DNA of 64,000 bases from Poecilobothrus nobilitatus (Eukaryota > Arthropoda > Insecta > Diptera > Dolichopodidae), in NCBI GenBank assembly GCA_947095535.1, contig OX352773.1, positions 88,074,670 to 88,138,669 of the forward strand, written 5' to 3'. Under the pieces are notes generated by a model, which saw nothing but the letters and a program-made list of their open reading frames with translations, was not told the origin of the DNA and searched no databases. Below, piece by piece: positions 51,651-64,000 of the stretch; position 1 is the first letter of the stretch; the number at the start of each line of letters is the position of its first letter. Made by a program: the position numbers and the translations under genes.

Positions 51651-53043
51651 TTATGTTCTTGTCCCAGGAATTGGTATAAAATTACTTGGATTACCGATTT
51701 TGGGATTAAATCTTACAACAACTTTTTCATCACCATCCCCAACTTCTAAAAATGAATTAATATCGGCTAGAAAGTAAAAACCATTTAATTTTTGTGGTTG
51801 TTTAACCTCACGAACATTTCCTAATCCACCAAATGAACTTTCTAAATCTGAAAAATTTGAATTTTCAGTTATAGCTGATGTTGTTGTTGCGGTAGAAATG
51901 GTTGTTGAAATAATTTCAGGTTGTTCTGTAGCTGTACTTGTAGTTGTATCAGTATCGATAGTATCAATTGTTAAATTTTCATTATTTTTATTTTCATTTT
52001 GTCTTATTTTTCGTACAACTTCTATTAATTCCTCTAATGATTTTAATGTTTCTGGACTACTATAAAATTAGTGTAAAAATTAATAAAATTTATATGAAGT
52101 TAAGTGTATCTGGCTGTGAAAGGTTCCAATAGAAACTAAAATTAAATCAAAAATGATTAAGATATTTATTCTTAATAATTCTTAATTGGTATAATTGAAC
52201 AGGACGATTTCGAATAACTTTTAAAAAAAATACTTTTCAAACTGAGCAATGATTTTAAATCTATGTATAATCAACATTATTCTGAAACAGTTTATAAAAA
52301 AAAATCTTTTGTTCTTCCAATGGCTTAACATTGTATTGAAAAGTTAGACCCAAACATCATAGTCTCTTAAAAAAAAAAGATTTAAGTGTTCTATTATACA
52401 TATAGAATTTAACAACTTATGCATTATATGTTAAATCTTACTGATTAAATCTCATATAATCTAACTGTGTAATAATTCCCACTTCGTGGATAGCATCACT
52501 TTTTTTTATGAATTATCTTCTGTTTTTTTCATGAATTTTCACAGTCAGAAACCCTTTTACAATTAATATATATATTTCTTACTTCATATCAAAAGGAATG
52601 GTACTATCACTTGGTGTATTTTCTTCTGGTGTTGGCATTGAATGTGTTAATTTAAATTTATTAAATAATATAATTATAGTTAATATAAATATTTGCCAAT
52701 TCAATAAAGTTTTGCTATAAAACAGGGAAAAAAAAAAACAAAATAAAAAAAAGTTACAAAATGTTTATTTTTTTATCTGTGTTTATCAAAAAAATTTTAT
52801 GAATAATTTTAAGAAGAAATAATAAAAAAAAATGGGTTAAGGTTAAATTATTTAATAACTAAAATTATGTAATAAATATCTATTTTATCAAAAGTTTAAA
52901 ATAATATATACTTGGATATTGTTAGTTAAAAAACAAAATTTATTTTTTTAAATATTGATAAAATTTTGATTTCTAAATATCGCATCTTTGTAAAACCCGA
53001 TGACTCATTTAACTCAATTTATATTAAAATTTTACTTAGACAT
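51651..53043 (-). CDS. small predicted secreted Thr/Ser-rich protein, unknown function
   Basis: Three exons fit: 53036-53043 (ATG TCT AA), 52583-52714 and 51651-52059, together 549 nt, 182 residues. The N-terminus MSNKTLLNWQIFILTIIILF followed by NKFKLTHS looks like a signal peptide, possibly an anchor. The centre has a helical KSLEELIEVVRKIRQNE segment and a mucin-like run of Thr/Ser. The C-terminus KLNGFYFLADINSFLEVG ... FNPKIGNPSNFIPIPGTRT is better structured and likely conserved. Not recognised as a named family. Exons 2 and 3 are well supported by the open frame and splice sites (AA/GTAAGA; ATAG/TAG). The 8-base first coding exon rests only on phase and an ATG, and another start is possible. 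Confidence 0.65.
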
Positions 53044-53965
53044 TAAAATTTTACTTATTTTATAATTAAACTGTTAACATGCTGACTTCCTATTTGGAAA
53101 TGGAAGTTAATTTTTTGTTTACACTATTTACATATAATATATAATTTCGTTTTGTTTAGTTGCATTTACTTCATTCCTTTGCATATACTTATGTACATAT
53201 ATATATATATATACATTTGTATATTTATGTACAATATACATTTTGCCTTTAACGTAATTATAAAAACAAAAAATTTCACTTTTATCGCATACATATTATG
53301 TAAAAAATTCATATTCAATAAAGTGCTTTTATTGTGCTTTAAACGATGCCTCTAGTAAAAACATCAAAATCAACTTATGATATAACATAATATGAATAAC
53401 AACTAACCCAAAATAATATTTAATAAAACAGATACAATACTTTACTTTAAATAGCATTCACTTTCTATACAGTTCATGGGCACACAGAAGTAACCAATCA
53501 ATTTATTTATTTTATGATCACTCATTTATTTGAAAATATAAAAAAAAAATTTTTTAAATAAAAATTAAAAAACAAATGGTATAGGTATATTTAATTAGCA
53601 AATTAATATAAATTATTCGAATAATAAAATTAAATAAAATCTATAGATAAATATTTTACTACAAATAATATTGTGTATATGTATAATGATTATATAAATA
53701 AAATCTTGTAGTATTTACACATACTTCTTGTTTTTAAACATTTTTAGGCTATATTTATTTTAAAATCAAAACTTAAAAACAAAAAACCTCTTTTTTTTTA
53801 ACAACGTTAATATGTTGTTTGTTACTTGGCGGTTAAAATTGAACTGTGAAAAACAGTTTTTTATACAAAAATAAAGATTAAAAAAAAGAAATAAATAGAA
53901 ATAATAAAATATATTTCAATGATGTGCATGTGAGGTAAGAAATGATATGTACTTATAATTTAAAG

Positions 53966-54031
<66 letters not shown>

Positions 54032-55369
54032 TTTTTTATTTAAAGTTTTTTAATTTATGTTTGTGGTGCATGAGCTTCAGTTTTATGCAGAAGTAGTTAT
54101 AAGCACTTGTAGAAATTGTAAAAAGTGGGGCACCGGTAGTTATGTTTTTCATTTTATGTGAGTGTGTTAAATCAAAGGCTTATTAAAAAAATTCTTTTTA
54201 AACTAAATTTACTTTCAATTTTGTTAAAGTAGAATTAATTATTAAAATGTTATATAAATGTTGCATAATATTTTCTTATTACAGCACATATAAGCATATA
54301 TACTTAAATTGTAGTATATGGTGAATGTATTTATGCAGTTAATATGGTTTCAATAAATTATTGAAATTAAATAAATTAATTATTAAAATTAAATAATTAT
54401 TTAAATTAAATTAAGTTAATAAATAAAATAAATGTAAAGTTGAAAATTAAATATTAAAATAGACAAAATCTAATTATTTATAAGAAAATAATTCGAAATT
54501 TGTTAAAAATTTTTATTGAGAAAATAATTAAAAAAAAAAAAAATTCTGTTAATAATTCATAAAGAAAAAGAAATTTTAATAAACTCTACATTTTTTAAAT
54601 AAATCCAAAAATCAAATTTACTTTTACAGACACTTTAAAGTACATAATACTTTATTAATTTAATTTTGTTGTTCATTGATTTAATAAGAATTTTGTATTG
54701 CAGCCCTAAACTTGCCCAAACTTTAACAATTAATTAATTTTTGTTAGAAAAAAAACCCATATCTGGTAAATCCAATTTTTGAATTATATAAATTTTAAAA
54801 TTATATTCAATCAAAGATCGTCCTATTCAATAAAAATAATTAATAGATACTACATTAAATAAAAACTGTATGAGAATCCTATCACTAAATTACATAATTC
54901 TTCATTTACTGCCACCTGTTGTTCAAATTGTTTATTATTGCTAATTATTTTTTTTTTCATGAATGTGGAAAAATTAGTTAAATGCTTATCCATTGACACA
55001 AAATTATTTTATTTATTATTAAAATTTAAATATTTTAGTTTAAATTTTTTTTTCTAAATAAAATATTTATAAATTTAAAAATTTTTTTTTTAAAGTTTAA
55101 AATTTTAAATTTACAATATCAGAGTTTACTGGGATACTTCATTTTTGACAATCGATTTTTTTTTATAAAACAATTTTTTTTATTCATTGTATGTAAGCTT
55201 TTGTTTAAATGTCATTTCAGTCAAATTATTGATGAAATGTTAGAATAATTAAATGTCTTAATTTTTCTTACATAATTATATCTTAACATTTTTTGCTAGT
55301 CCTTTTTTTTTTAAAACGAAACGTGTTTAAAGAATTTTTATTTTTTATTACTAAATAAATAAAATAAAT
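53044..55369. other. intergenic between two divergently oriented genes
   Basis: The presumed promoters of the secreted-protein gene (minus) and the membrane-protein gene (plus) lie here. Contains a long (TA)n at 53970-54030. The plus-strand open frame at 53152-53355 is low complexity. Nothing else seen. Confidence 0.5.
53970..54030. repeat. (TA)n microsatellite, about 30 units
   Basis: Uninterrupted TA dinucleotides over about 61 bases. Confidence 0.97.
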
Positions 55370-56481
55370 ATGAGTGAAACGAAAAAATCCTGTGCTTTAT
55401 GTGAAAAAATCGGTTTAAAGCCATTCACAAGAGATAATGTTCTTCATCATTATATTCCACTGACTAGGTAAGTAATGAAAATAGTATGTAAATTGTACAT
55501 ACATATAAAGACTTATTTTATTATTTTAAAATTATAAAAAAATAAGATAAAGAGAACATTGAATCAATACGATAGAAATAATATTAATTAAGAGAATGTA
55601 TTATGCTAAATAAAAAATCAATAACCAGAGATTTTTTTTATCAATAATTTTTTTCTAGTAATATACTAATATACTATTTTGTTAATAAAATAAATACATA
55701 CTTAGATATTTAATCATATTTAAATATAAATTAATATACCTATTATGTATACAACCATAATACAACAGATATATAATACAAAATAGAAATACAACATAAT
55801 GTATACTAAATAGAGCTACACTCATAATATTAATAACATATTTTCGGTGATGTGAAACTTAAAAATAACATTTCATAATCTCATGATTTTTAATTAAGTG
55901 TTTAAGCTTCCTTATATGGTTATTTTTATGTAATCCTAATTGATATTAATAATAAATAGTTCAATATATTTAGTTCTAATAGTTTTTTTTTTTTATTTCA
56001 GTCTCGTCAGCTATGGCGTATTAGGTGTCAATGTTGTGAATCCTAGTTTAGCTGCCAGGTAATAACATAAAATTCAAACCTTTTTACTATTATTTTACAT
56101 TACAAAGAAAAAATGATTTTTTAGATTTGTACCGAAGAAAGATGTTACAAATGCATTACTTTTGAGTACAATATTTGGCACATCACTATACATTTATAAT
56201 AGACCACATATTGCATCAGCTACTCCTCAGAAAAAAGTAGCATATAGGTAGGAAGTATATTTGTGTACAAAACTTTATAAATCTAAAATAAAATTATTTA
56301 TTTTAGCGTTTTGGGTAGTCTGATGTTTGGTATGGGTTCAGTTTTATTATGGGCTATTATTAGAAGTGGTGTACCAAATGACAATGCTGCATTAGCAACT
56401 GTTGTAGGTCTTGGAACTGGAGCAGCTATTGTTAAAATTGGAACTGATTATATAAACGATTGCGATAAATTAGTAAAGTAA
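55370..56481 (+). CDS. small multi-pass membrane protein, 150 residues, unnamed
   Basis: Exons 55370-55467, 56002-56058, 56125-56247 and 56307-56481, total 453 nt, phase 2 at each junction, every junction codon split AG/N. Begins MSETKKSCALCEKIGLKPFT with a CxxC pair. Hydrophobic stretches around GVLGVNVV, ALLLSTIFGTSLYIYN, SVLGSLMFGMGSVLLWAII and ALATVVGLGTGAAIVKIG suggest three to four membrane passes, rich in small residues, of the kind common in mitochondrial inner membrane or ER proteins. Ends DYINDCDKLVK. The only plus-strand gene, converging on fliI with 414 bases between stop codons. Family not recognised, so no function is given. Confidence 0.85.
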
Positions 56482-56895
56482 ATATTTAAATTTCACTTTT
56501 GTATATTGGGACAATATAAAAAAAAAAATCTTAATGTAATTACAAAAAAAATTGAAAAATGAACAAAAAAAAAATTTAATTGTATGAAGGCATCAATAAT
56601 TTATATTAAAAAAAAAAAATCTGAATTAAATTAAAACCAAAAAAAATAGTGATTAAATAACATATGTGTATTTAAAGAAAATAATTTGTTGAATCATTTT
56701 ATCTTACAATTTTATTTTTTTTTTTATCCTTAAAGAATTAATGTTTTTACTTTCAAAAGAACAAAAATTTAAATAATACAAATTCATACACAAAGGAATA
56801 ATAGTTATAAATATGCGTACAAAAACTTTAATCAGTATAAATTAATTAAATATAAATATTTTGTATCCCGATTTAATTTCTTTAATTAAGACTAC
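56482..56895. other. convergent 3' region
   Basis: Shared 3' flanks of the membrane-protein gene (plus) and fliI (minus). A minus-strand AATAAA at 56711-56716 could serve fliI. The two transcripts may overlap in antisense. Confidence 0.5.
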
Positions 56896-59800
56896 TTAAT
56901 CAGGATTCTTTTTGTGCAGTCCCCAACCATGGAAACATTTTATAAATCGTTTTGATTCTTTGTTTTTCAATGTTAAGAATAATTTTCGTGGTTTTTCGGG
57001 CTGTTTAATTCGTAAATGTTGAATATATACCTAAACAATTAATGAAAAAATAAAATCTGAAAAATATCTTAGTATTAAGTGCGTACCTGCGCTGATTTAT
57101 ATGCCAATTTAATTTCTACTTCGCTGCATTTAGATCCTAGCCAAAGGAATACTTGTTCACCATTATCCAATATCATTATATCATCATCAGCTAAATCATC
57201 TTGACAAAAATCTGAACATTTTTCTGCAACAGTGAAATAACCTTTTTCATTGGAACATCGAAATAATCTCGTATAATTCATAAAATCGGCATCCTTTTCA
57301 TAATCTTTACGACCACCTAAAGCAACCCAAAAGAAATTTTCCGGTTCCTCTCCTTCATTCAAAATCTAAAATATGTTTTTTTTTTTTTATCACGTATTTA
57401 TTTAATTTCAAAACACAAAAAATAAAAAAACCTGCAAACTATTCCATGGATCGTTTAGCATCTGCTCAGCAATTTCTTGAATTAATTTTGATTCTTCGGC
57501 ACAAGCTTTAGAACCTATCCAAACGTAAACAATTCCAGATGGTGATTCATTATTTGATTCGAATGGCACATATAAAAGATAACTAAAAATAAAATATTCA
57601 ATTATTTTTTAATAAATGAAATATCTTTCAGGTTTTACTTAAAAGCTGAATTTAAATATGATGCATCTGGGTTGATTTGAATTAATCTTGTACACAATGC
57701 ACCTCCATTTGATCTTAAATGATAAAACTCTACAGATTTTTTCTCATTTTTAGTTTTGTCCTTTCGTTTTCCAGTATGAATAACAAATTTTCTTTTAAAA
57801 TGAGACATAAATTTCAAATTTTCTTGCTGTTGATGAATTCTGATCACTTCAATGTCATCACCAAATTTTGTTTTAAATTTCTTTTGTAATGTGAAAGTAA
57901 ATGTTAACCAACCCATATTACCAGCATCACGTCCTTGCCAAAAATATACAACATATTGAATTTCATCTTCAGTAAATTTTGTATCGTCAGTTGCCTCTTC
58001 ATCGCTAGGCGGTAAACAATATCGACACAAGAAAACGTAGCATTCTCCTGTATAAAAGTGCCCCAATTCTTCTTCAGGAAGACGAACAAATTTCTTTCCT
58101 TCTAATACGAATGATTCCATAGCTTCTAAATCATAATTCCAATCTTCTTCAAGTTGTTGAGCTTCCTCTAAAGTCATGGGTTGTTGTCGGGGTAAGAAAA
58201 GTGCAGCTAAATCAGCTCGCGTTTCTTGTTGTTTAGCCCATTTAGTTAAATCTGCTCCAGTTTTTGCAACCGAATTGGCTGTTCTTGTAAAATCTACAGC
58301 AATTACTTCATCCCAACCAGTGAATTTAGATTTAAAAATTTGTGTTTCCGTTCCTTCTTGAACTCGAGTAACAAGTGCATGATCTGATCTTTTTATCATA
58401 GTAAACAATTCTTGTGACAACTTTATCGCTGCTGCTTTTACTAATCTTGTTGATTTCTTACCAAACCAAACAAACATATCCACAAAACAATCAAGAATGT
58501 AAACATTCTTACTATTTAGAAGTGTGTGTACAAGTTTTTTTTCTGGAATTTCAACTTGTGGCAATTCCAAATAACCCATTCCTAATTGAACTTGATATAA
58601 ACGTGGTGATACTGGTACAAAATCTTTGGAAACTGTTTCTAGAATTGGCTTCTTAATTAAATCTTCAGGATTTTCACTTTTTAACATTTTCCAAAATTCT
58701 ATACTTTCTGAACCCTGATTTTCTTGTAGAATTTCTGCTTTATTTTTTCTTTCATTTTTATTTATTTTTTCAGCCATTAATCTGGATTTGGATTTTAAAG
58801 TATTTTTTGAGTTTTTTCCAAACCATAAATAAATTTTTAAGTCCGCATCCAAAACAAAATTATATCTTGGATCTAAAGATTCAAAACAAATTGGTACTGG
58901 TTCCATATGAACCGATGAACTATCAGAATGAACACGATAAAAACGGGTAACATATGTAGAATCTTCAAATGTGTAAAAACCCGTAGCTGTTCTTCCTCCT
59001 TGTATGTAAGTTATCTAAAAATAATAATTAAAAACTTTTAATTTATTAAAATGTTTTAAAATAAGAAGTTTTATTTTTACCCCTGTATCAAAAAGTGCCA
59101 AAAATTCTTCAGATTCATCTGCTTGTTCTTCTCTTATTGTTCTGCAACGCGCTCCTAAATAATTTCTTAAATTAACGGCATGTATAGCAGCACATGCACG
59201 TTTATCCAGTGTAGCTTGACCTCCAATTAAAAAAAAAATTTCCCAACTCAACTGACGTAAATCATCGAGACCAGTTTTTAAAATTATATAGCAATCGCCT
59301 TCATAAAACTTTCCATGTGTACATTCATCAACTTTATTTGGAAGGAAATTTTCAATTTCCCATATTGTTAAACCCGGTAATTGTCCGTCATCTTTATCAA
59401 ATATTTTCGAATAGTCTAACGGTGGTTTCTCAAGGGATTCATCCCATCGTTTTGGTTTTAAACTTTCAGGTCGTTCACCAATTGTTTGTGACATTTCATC
59501 ATTTATACTATCATTAATGTGACGATCATGTGCAACATCCTTCATTCCTTTCAGTATTTTTGCAGAATCCTGATTTGATTCACTACGAGGACCACGACGT
59601 AAACGAATTTTTCTTGCTATCGGATCTGATTTTGGAACACTTGTTGTCGGTATAGAAGATGGTATATTTGCTCCAGCCAATTGCAGTTGTGTTTGTAAAG
59701 AAAAATCAATGTTATAAAATTCTACTCCTGACCCTTTTCCAGCTTCTCTTGGTTTTGGAGGCATTACTAAATTTGGATTATTACTTAAATCCAATTCTTC

Positions 59801-61641
59801 AAGATCTGATAATAAATATATAGCTTCCGGTAATGTGATTAATTTATTAGAACTTAAATTCAACTTTTTCAAACCACCACATCTAAATAAGCCTTCCGGA
59901 AGAATCTCTAACTGATTATTAGAAGCTGAAAAAATTACTAAGTTGAAAAGTTTTCCAATTCCCGATGGAATTCCTTCAAAATCTAAATTGTTATCATTTA
60001 AGTAAAAGTGTCGCAGATTAACTAATTTACAAATGGCTGGTGGGAGTGCTCTCAGCTGATTTCTTGATAAATTTAAAATTTCTAATTTTTGCCAAAATTC
60101 CACATTTGCTGATAATTCAGTTATTTCATTATCACTTAAATTTAAACGTTTCAACGTTATTATATTATAAATGCAATCTGGTACTTTAGATAATGAATTC
60201 TCTGAAAGATCTAATTCAGATAGATTAGATAAACTATCAAGTGTAGTTGGAAAATTTAATAAAGTTCGTTGTGTATTTTTCATATTTAAAACTTCTAAAT
60301 TTTGTAAAGATGGCAATTGTCTTAATTGAAAAAGTTCCAAAGGGTTATTTGCCAAAATTAAAGTTTGCAAATTTGCTAAACGACGTGTTTGTGGGGGTAG
60401 TGTCCCTAAATTATTATCAGATAAATCAAGAAATAGCAAATCTGTTAAGTGAATAAATAAAGATGTTGGAATTGTTTCAATTTGATTATGACTTAAATTT
60501 AAAACTAATAAACTTTTAGCTCTTTCTAATCCTTCTGGAATTTCTTTTAAACGATTATATGATAAATCTAATGATGTTAAATCATCTAAATGAAATAATT
60601 CTGGAGGAACGCCAGAAGATTTTATGTTATTATGACGCAAGTTCAATGATCGAAGTCGATCTAATTCTGTCAGCTCTCCAAATACTTTTTCTAATTTATT
60701 ATGCTTCAACGACAAATGTTCTAATTTTTGTAAATGCCCCAATTCTTCTGGAATTTCATTTAAAAATGTTTTATCTAATTTTAGCCATTGGACACGTGAC
60801 ATAAGACGAATTGCCTGAGGGAATTGATCTCCCTAAAAAGTAAAAAATATATTTCAAAAATTAAATTAGTTCCTATTAAAAATTTGTTTTTTAAAATAGT
60901 TGTGTTCCAAATGTTTTAATATTTTTTCTTACTTATTGGCATACAATTAATGTAAATCATAATTGGCATCTCTAGGCCATTAAAAATATATTAAGCAAGG
61001 CAGGTCAGTTTATTGTTCTCTTTTTTTTATTAGTATAAAAAGTTAAATTTAGAACCTAAAGAATTGAAAGATAAAAAGCTTTTCTTCCACTTTATTCAAA
61101 AAATTTAAACCGAATCGAATTCGAAGAGTTTTTGATTCTTTTTAAATAAATATAACATTAACATTTTCATGCATTATACAGATAAGTCATAAAATGTACA
61201 AATTTTTTTTTGTATTCTATATTTAGAAATTCAAAATAAAACAAAAATTTAAAGTCAAAATTAAACCCTTATTACAAAATACTTTTAAAACAATTTTTAA
61301 CAACAGATAAAGAACATTGAACAATCATTTTTTTTTTATCATAACTATGATTTCATTATTTATTAAAGTGCCCCATAAAGCAAGGTAAAATTTCATTTTA
61401 TTTTTCTTTTGTTATTGTTGTTGCTTTCAATGTTCTGTCTGATTCATATACAAAGTACGTACATATTAAAATGTTTTGATTTTATTTCTTAAAAAAAAAA
61501 CCTTTTAACTTGATTTTCATATTTTAAATCACAACTATTATATATATATTTTTTTTTTAATTTATTAAATTTCCTTACACCAAAGGCATTTTCCGTAAAA
61601 TCAACACCCCTTACAAAAGGTAAAACACCCGTATTCGCCAT
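56896..61641 (-). CDS. fliI: flightless-I, LRR-gelsolin protein
   Basis: Actin-binding protein with nuclear receptor coactivator links, needed for cellularisation and flight muscle in Drosophila. Exons: 61579-61641, 59081-60832, 57639-59014, 57432-57582, 57087-57365, 56896-57030; 3756 nt, 1251 residues, about the length of Drosophila FliI. The N-terminus [20 protein letters not shown] matches the family start, so ATG 61641 is secure. About 16 leucine-rich repeats cover residues 30-380, ending at [11 protein letters not shown] charged linker follows, then gelsolin-like repeats from about 509 ([26 protein letters not shown]) to the end ([17 protein letters not shown]). Donors are mostly GTAAG-like, except exon 57432-57582 with GTTTTT. 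No frame damage was seen. Tandem with, and downstream of, the homeobox gene. Confidence 0.96.
60833..61578. other. fliI intron 1
   Basis: 746 bases, A/T-rich, no recognised element. The open frame at 61489-61689 is the first exon read through into this intron. Confidence 0.8.
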
Positions 61642-62759
61642 GACTAAATTCCGAACTGAAGTCTGTGAAAAGTGGAGACAATTTGGCAATTAGCAAAATA
61701 GCAAAAATGATTGATAGCAATTTTGACAGCTATGAGCTAATACGAAATAATTTGAATGTTGCTCAACAGAAAAAATGTTGCTATAAATTGTTTTGAAATT
61801 TTCCGAACTAATAAAAAATCTAGCAGTGTTCTTTATTTATACTGATTTACTATAGAATCATAAAGATTGTATATGATTTCTTTATGATAGAATTTTGTAA
61901 ACTGAACAGCGTTTTTCCATTAAGACAAATTATTTCAAATTATCCTATGTACAAATTATATAGTCCTTAATGGCCTAATTTAATTTTCAAATTAAAAATA
62001 TTCATCTCTGAATAAAAACACAAAAAACTTAATGCGTAATCTAAACTAAATGCGTAAATTAACCAACATTTTCGCACTTTTTTTTTATATTTTAGGAACA
62101 AAATTAACAAATTAATATAATTTACACTTTTATTTATTATTTGTGCATAACTTGTGTAACTCACACGACTCGACAGATTTTTGTTTTCCATGATTACCAT
62201 CAGTTTTATGAAAACATATTTAAGTGAAAATTAATTTTGGCCACTATACATAATAAATACTAGTGCATTTTTTTAGCACAATAAATTTTTTTTTTAAAAT
62301 AGAAAATGGCGGTGTAATTTTAAAATTGTATGCATTATGAAATTCCACTTCACTACTCTAACCACAGTTTAAGCCTAAAATTGTATGTTATTTATTTAAC
62401 GTTTTGTGTCTATCCTTTTTTTAATTTTGGACACAATTATTTTAAAATCAATCCATTTATTTTTAATGCGTTTTTTTCCGACCATTTGTTGCCTTAAATT
62501 AAAACAATATATTTTGAAATAAAATATAAAATTTAACATAAAATATGTATTATATGTCAACATGTAATAATAATATAATTTTTGAATATATAGTAAGAAA
62601 AATATATTTACAATATTTTAATTTACATAATTAATTGCCAGAAAATATTAAAACAAAAATAATATAGAATAATATTTCATAATTCACATACTTCCAAATT
62701 ATTACTATAGAATTTAAGAAATAAATACATTTATTTTATAATTTCATACAAACATAAAA
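61642..62759. other. fliI promoter region and homeobox gene 3' flank
   Basis: About 1.1 kb. A minus-strand AATAAA at 62730-62735 lies 25-30 bases after the homeobox stop codon and is a plausible polyadenylation signal. The rest should include the fliI 5' leader and promoter; no specific site was recognised. Confidence 0.5.
62730..62735 (-). terminator. polyadenylation signal AATAAA of homeobox gene (probable)
   Basis: AATAAA on the minus strand, 25-30 bases past the TAA at 62760-62762. Chance matches are common in this base composition. Confidence 0.4.
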
Positions 62760-63495
<736 letters not shown>

Positions 63496-64000
63496 TTAAA
63501 TAAAAAATTGTTTAAACAGACTCTAATTTTTAATCTAAAAATATATATAAAAATTTTAATCTATATATATACATAATATTAAGTATTTTAATAACTTTAT
63601 TAATAATAAAAATAATTAAATAAATAATGAAAACGCCATAAATTAAATAGGACTCTTTTTTTTTATATTGAAAATTTGTATGTATATTTATCACCAGCAG
63701 GAATACCCGACGTTGCTGGGAGTATTTAGTTGGTTTTATGAAATAAAAATGATTAACTTTCGTTTTTGGGTTAATATAATTTAATTAATTTAATATAATT
63801 TACTATGCATTTACAGACGCTGCTAGTTAATATTTTAATTTTTATTAGATTTAATTAATATTACTCAATATTTTTTTTAGCAAATTGAATACAGAGCGAA
63901 GAATTAGAGACAATTCGTTTACAAAAAATCTTTAAAGGAGTCAGTAATCTATATTGAGTATCAGTATACTATTAGGGCGAAGTGAGTTTCCACAATATTC
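63496..64000. other. upstream flank or intron of homeobox gene
   Basis: A/T-rich apart from a GC-richer patch at 63692-63730 (CAGCAGGAATACCCGACG...). That patch may be part of a dispersed repeat or an exon piece; neither could be shown. Confidence 0.4.

Noticed and set aside
58176..60804. Several plus-strand open frames opposite fliI
   Set aside because: Antisense shadows of the fliI coding exons, without family similarity.

Overview
The window is a very AT-rich piece of nuclear DNA from an insect, plausibly a dipteran. The evidence is spliced genes with GT/AG introns, long A/T runs, tRNA-derived SINEs with target-site duplications, and protein orthologues very close to Drosophila ones. No database was searched. 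Exons were located by reading translated homology, splice sites and phase by hand; all internal exon phases of the gene models below are mutually consistent.

Layout: (1) 2301-32418, minus strand: most of a cacophony-type (Cav2) voltage-gated calcium channel alpha1 gene, from the start codon at 32355 to segment IVS3, with the 3' part beyond the left edge. It carries three pairs of alternative exons (IS4, I-II linker, IVS2) and one or two microexons. (2) 32419-41561: AT-rich intergenic DNA with two SINEs, a dead LINE 3' end and possible 5' leader exons of the channel gene. (3) 41562-49622, minus strand: stardust/PALS1-type MAGUK (PDZ-like, L27, PDZ, SH3, GUK), 12 coding exons, with three SINE copies in its first coding intron. 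(4) 51651-53043, minus strand: a small predicted secreted Thr/Ser-rich protein of unknown function. (5) 55370-56481, plus strand: a 150-residue multi-pass membrane protein, not named. (6) 56896-61641, minus strand: flightless-I (LRR plus gelsolin repeats), 1251 residues, convergent with gene 5. (7) 62760-63495, minus strand: the 3' part of a Bar-class homeobox gene, most like the Bari/CG11085 group.

From memory, the Drosophila orthologues of cac, sdt, fliI and probably the homeobox gene all lie on the X chromosome (Muller element A) but far apart, so this cluster may be a Muller A segment in a different order. The genes do not form a functional unit. cac acts at presynaptic terminals, sdt in the apical Crumbs complex, fliI in actin/nuclear receptor biology, and the homeobox gene in transcription.

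The most notable signal is the unusual density of alternative exons in the channel. A second 111-base, 37-codon exon for IVS2 (4621-4731) duplicates the role of the exon at 7343-7453. A GC-rich 30-base microexon lies in the IVS1-S2 linker. A possible 6-base microexon sits at the IVS3-S4 position where vertebrate Cav2 channels carry their 6-base exon.
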